Shown one piece after another: positions 4,926-6,803 of a stretch of DNA of 6,803 nt. Position 1 is the first letter of the stretch; the number at the start of each line of letters is the position of its first letter. Source of the DNA: Methanosarcinales archaeon (GTDB lineage Archaea; Halobacteriota; Methanosarcinia; Methanosarcinales; Methanogasteraceae); assembly GCA_030640725.1 (NCBI GenBank), contig DAOWIV010000159.1, forward strand, positions 1-6,803. Direction: 5' to 3'. Under the pieces are notes generated by a model. It had not been told where the DNA came from, searched no databases, and saw only the letters and a list, made by a program, of their open reading frames with translations. The position numbers and the translations under genes were made by a program.

Positions 4926-6038
4926 AGATATGTTTTGCCAAATGTCCCGTGAAAGTGCCTGATGAGTACAACGAACTGCTTGGAAAGCACAAGGCGATCT
5001 ATCTTCCGTTCCCGCAGGCTGTGCCAAAGATCGCGGTCATCGATGCCGAACGATGCCTGTACCTGACCAAGGGCAAATGCGGCAACTGCGCGAAAGCATG
5101 TGACGCAGGCGCTGTTGATTACGAACAGAAGGACAAACAGGTCGATATCCCGGTTGGCGCAATCATCCTCACCGCAGGATTCAAGCCATTTGATGCAGCC
5201 CGGCTTGAACAGTACCATATCGAGCACACGAAGGTCATCACGTCAATGCAGTTTGAACGGATGCTCAGTTCATCAGGTCCGACAGGCGGGCACATCGAGC
5301 TTATGAACGGATCACGACCCAAGCGCATCGCATGGATCCAGTGCGTCGGTTCAAGGAACCCTGAGATCGGTAACCCGTACTGTTCTGCGGTCTGCTGCAT
5401 GTACGCAACCAAGGAGGCGAGGGTCACAAAAGAGCATGACCCCACGCTGGACATGACGATCTTCGTGATCGATGTGAGAGCCTTCGGGAAGGGCTTTGAG
5501 GAGTTCTACCAGCGAGCAAAGACTGCAGGCGAGGTATATCAGGTCAAGACCAAACGGCGTGGACATCGATCCTGTGACAGGTGGCGTCTATGTCAAATAC
5601 GAATCCGAGGAAGGGGCGATCGAATGTGAAGAGTTCGACGTGATCGTGCTCTCTATCGGGCTTACTCCGTCAGGCGAGACCAAACAGACCGCAGAGATGG
5701 CTGGCATCGAACTGGACGAGTTTGGAAATATCAAGACAGATCTGATCAATCCGGTCGAGACGAGCGTGCCCGGAATCTTTGCATCAGGCACCATCCAGGG
5801 TCCGAAAGACATCCCTGATACTGTGGCGGACACAAGCGGCGCAGCAGCGGGGGTAGGCGCAATGCTCTCAGACGTGCGGGGTACGCTCGTGACAAAGAAA
5901 GTTTATCCTATGAGATACCACTCAATGGAGACAAACCAAGGATCGGCATGATGCTCAAAGTCGGTCAGGGCGTTTACGGATATCGCAGACGTTGCAGAGG
6001 TCGGGGCAGGAATGGCGGCAGGCGAGACGGCTGCGTAA
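4918..6038 (+). pseudogene. hdrA: hdrA remnant: middle of CoB-CoM heterodisulfide reductase subunit A, frameshifted and truncated
   Basis: HdrA is the FAD- and iron-sulfur-containing subunit that bifurcates electrons. Three frames carry consecutive pieces. From about 4919 to 5530: CEICFAKCPVKVPDEYN, then AIYLPFPQAVPKIAVIDAE, GKCGNCAKAC, SGPTGGH, QCVGSRN, YCSAVCCMYATKEA and DVRAFGKGFEEFYQRAK. From about 5533 to 5909, shifted: RYIRSRPNGVDIDPVTGGV, FDVIVLSIGL, NPVETSVPGIFASG, QGPKDIPD and SDVRGTLVTKKVYP. From about 5912, shifted again: EIPLNGDKPRIG. A last piece, FTDIADVAEV near 5973-6002, ending at TAA 6036-6038, may be a further remnant. The first shift fits loss of two bases near 5531 and the second loss of one near 5910. 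The N-terminal region, including the FAD-binding GxGxxG fold, and the C-terminal cluster domain are missing. HdrA is usually about 650 residues or more, and here about 350 survive. No active enzyme is possible. Confidence 0.9.
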
Positions 6039-6056
6039 GCGTTCGTGAAAATCGTT

Positions 6057-6106
6057 CGAGGGCTTGTAAGGAGTTTCTTTACAAGACCCTCGTGGTGTTA
6101 TTTTTT
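6057..6106 (+). terminator. Hairpin followed by T-run after the hdrA remnant
   Basis: CGAGGGCTTGTAA (6057-6069) pairs with TTACAAG-A-CCCTCG (6079-6092): 13 base pairs with one bulged A, and a nine-base loop. Six Ts follow at 6101-6106. It lies 19 bases after the last remnant stop codon and is probably the old terminator of the hdrA transcription unit. Confidence 0.65.
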
Positions 6107-6119
6107 GTGGTTATCGGTG

Positions 6120-6151
6120 GTACAACCTGGGGTTTTCGGTGGTGGTAGATG
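6120..6151 (+). repeat. Direct repeat, copy 1
   Basis: GTACAACCTGGGGTTTT, then CGGTGGT, then GGTAGATG. It matches copy 2 at 6472-6497 except for one substitution and a 7-base insertion (CGGTGGT). Confidence 0.7.
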
Positions 6152-6265
6152 TCAATCAGGGCAGCCACGTCACATCGCCCGGGCGCTCTCGTGATTCTGC
6201 TGGCAGGCGCGGGCGGGGTGGGCATCGGAGGATCGAGGTTCGGTTCAAGTAAAAGTGTAACCTAA
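6149..6265 (+). CDS. Possible 38-residue hydrophobic small protein (weak)
   Basis: ATG at 6149 opens a 38-codon frame ending at TAA 6263-6265. The product has a basic start (MSIRAATSHRPG), a hydrophobic Gly-rich middle (ALVILLAGAGGVGIGGS, residues 13-29) and a polar end. It could be a one-helix membrane peptide. The GAGGVG could also be read as a leftover nucleotide-binding loop of a decayed gene, since the hdrA remnant next door lacks its GxGxxG part. The only ribosome binding site candidate is the weak GGTGGT just upstream. The local GC-rich codon pattern differs from the AT-rich bases after it. A chance frame remains quite possible. Confidence 0.25.
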   Translation: MSIRAATSHRPGALVILLAGAGGVGIGGSRFGSSKSVT

Positions 6266-6471
6266 ATTAGATCGTGGAACTGCCCGGGGTTCAATGCATT
6301 GATGGCAGTAAATCCTGAGTGAGTCCGGTTGAACCCAGGCGAGATGTTTCAGATGTATAGGAACTCATGAAACAAGATAAAAATAGGATGACTCCTGCCA
6401 TGAAATAAGATCTTCGAGACGCGCCTCAGGATCGGGTTGATTTTTGAATTTGAGTTATCAGATCTAAAGTA

Positions 6472-6497
6472 GTACAACCTGAGGTTTTGGTAGATGG
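6472..6497 (+). repeat. Direct repeat, copy 2, abutting the tRNA 3' end
   Basis: GTACAACCTGAGGTTTT followed directly by GGTAGATGG. Its last bases run into the 3' end of the intron-containing tRNA (minus strand, ending at 6495). It contains the perfect short palindrome AACCT-G-AGGTT. Confidence 0.7.
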
Positions 6498-6585
6498 GCC
6501 CACTGCGATTCGAACGCAGGACCGCTCGGTTTCCCAATTAGAGAATTATGAGCCGAGCGCTCTGACCTGGCTAAGCTACGGGCCC
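6495..6585 (-). tRNA. tRNA with CAU anticodon (elongator Met, or Ile2), containing a 16-base intron
   Basis: The minus strand folds as a tRNA. Acceptor stem GGGCCCG pairs with TGGGCCC and the discriminator is A at 6495. The D stem is GCTT/GAGC, the anticodon stem CTCGG/CCGAG with loop CTCATA^A, the variable loop CGGTC, and the T arm CTGCG-TTCGAAT-CGCAG. Removing 16 bases gives a normal 75-base tRNA. The intron sits at the canonical 37/38 position. CUCA of the anticodon loop can pair with UGGG in the intron, leaving AAA as the 3' bulge, and AUU-CUCU-AAU closes the intron, so a slightly relaxed bulge-helix-bulge for the archaeal splicing endonuclease is present. The anticodon stem lacks the three G:C pairs of initiator tRNA. 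Elongator Met is the simplest reading, but a CAU tRNA modified to read AUA (Ile2) cannot be excluded. No CCA is encoded. Confidence 0.93.
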
Positions 6586-6590
6586 ATGAA

Positions 6591-6664
6591 CGCCGCCAAC
6601 AGGGCTCGAACCTGTGACCTCGTGGTTAACAGCCACGCGCTACTACCAACTGAGCTATAGCGGC
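6591..6664 (-). tRNA. tRNA-Asn (GUU)
   Basis: Minus strand. Acceptor GCCGCTA pairs with TGGCGGC (one T-G wobble) and is followed by discriminator G at 6591, as expected for Asn. Anticodon arm CGTGG-CTGTTAA-CCACG gives anticodon GTT. T arm ACAGG-TTCGAGC-CCTGT is intact. The D arm GCTC-AGTTGGTAG-TAGC has a C13/U22 mismatch, where GAGC would be usual. No intron and no encoded CCA. It is followed after five bases by the CAU tRNA, so both are probably cut from one transcript. Confidence 0.96.
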
Positions 6665-6691
6665 ATACGATTGGATTTGTCTGTTTTCCGG

Positions 6692-6700
6692 TATACATAA
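6692..6700 (-). promoter_or_regulatory. Likely TATA box of the tRNA-Asn/tRNA-CAU transcript
   Basis: TTATGTATA on the minus strand is centred about 32 bases upstream of the tRNA-Asn 5' end. With archaeal spacing this gives a start a few bases before the mature tRNA. Another AT-rich motif, GGTTTAAGTC at 6722-6713, lies further out. Confidence 0.55.
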
Positions 6701-6803
6701 TCATAGCAATACAGACTTAAACCTATGTGTTATACCGCATGTTTAATCAGTCAGAAGCGCTCACTTATTTACCATGGGCTGTTCATTGCGGTTTCTTGGT
6801 GGA

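Larger units (their letters stand above)
6039..6494. other. Long stretch without a firm gene, with inverted and direct repeats
   Basis: Between the hdrA remnant and the tRNA pair I see no well-supported gene. The stretch holds the hairpin terminator, a weak 38-codon frame at 6149-6265, a direct repeat (6120-6151 and 6472-6497), the 10-base palindrome CAATGCATTG at 6292-6301, and the inverted pair GGGTTCAA (6287-6294) / TTGAACCC (6329-6336). From about 6340 the sequence becomes AT-rich with stops in all frames. Confidence 0.6.

Noticed and set aside
4918..5951. Programmed frameshifting or selenocysteine recoding in hdrA
   Set aside because: The N-terminal and C-terminal parts are missing, the junction with MvhD is out of frame, and the shifts have no slippery sequence. 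The UGA at 5949-5951 does not sit at a clear HdrA cysteine position. Decay explains all of it.
5948..6148. 66-codon frame after the hdrA remnant as a gene
   Set aside because: Only its extension upstream matches HdrA (KPRIG). The rest is Arg/Gly-rich out-of-frame reading that runs through the hairpin terminator.
6349..6537. 62-codon minus-strand frame
   Set aside because: It starts inside the intron-containing tRNA gene and shows no protein-like features or ribosome binding site.
6774..6803. Possible gene start (ATG at 6774) at the right edge
   Set aside because: Only ten codons are visible, with no ribosome binding site. A minus-strand tail is equally possible.

Overview
The window looks like a chromosome segment of a euryarchaeon with a methanogen-type energy metabolism. 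Evidence: remnants of MvhD and HdrA (hydrogenase/heterodisulfide reductase electron-bifurcating complex), an intron-containing tRNA with CAU anticodon whose intron can fold into a bulge-helix-bulge, archaeal TATA/BRE-like promoters, and strong GGAGG-type ribosome binding sites. Placement among methanogens or ANME-like relatives (for example Methanomicrobiales) is inference from gene content; no marker fixes the genus.

Layout. (1) 1-1277, plus strand: the tail of an unidentified gene overlaps the start of an unrecognised, AT-rich 394-residue protein. (2) 3191-1398, minus strand: a probable three-gene operon, polytopic membrane protein -> winged-helix regulator -> SAM-dependent methyltransferase. 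It has a clear TATA box and an 18-bp palindrome just upstream of it. (3) 4567-3305, minus strand: a second operon of a 58-residue protein with four Asn-Gln-Asn-Tyr repeats, a GerW/YtfJ-family protein and a DUF2953 (YtfI-like) membrane-anchored protein. The first gene is short and easily missed. (4) 4729-6038, plus strand: a decayed mvhD/hdrA pseudogene. The C-terminal half of MvhD runs out of frame into the middle of HdrA, followed by at least two further frameshifts and loss of the HdrA C-terminus. A hairpin plus T-run follows. (5) 6039-6494: about 450 bases with no firm gene, holding a weak 38-codon ORF, inverted repeats and a direct repeat whose second copy touches the tRNA pair. (6) 6664-6495, minus strand: tRNA-Asn(GUU) and an intron-containing CAU tRNA, 5 bases apart, with a TATA box upstream.

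How the parts work together. In operon 2 the regulator belongs to a family that reads DNA through a winged helix, and the palindrome at the promoter is a natural candidate for its site. The membrane protein could be its signal partner, but this is inference. Operon 3 resembles the ytfI/ytfJ pair of spore-forming Firmicutes transplanted into an archaeal setting, with a low-complexity Asn/Gln-rich small protein added in front; this is the most unusual gene set in the window. The hdrA/mvhD remnant cannot encode a working enzyme, so the organism presumably carries another intact copy if it depends on this complex.
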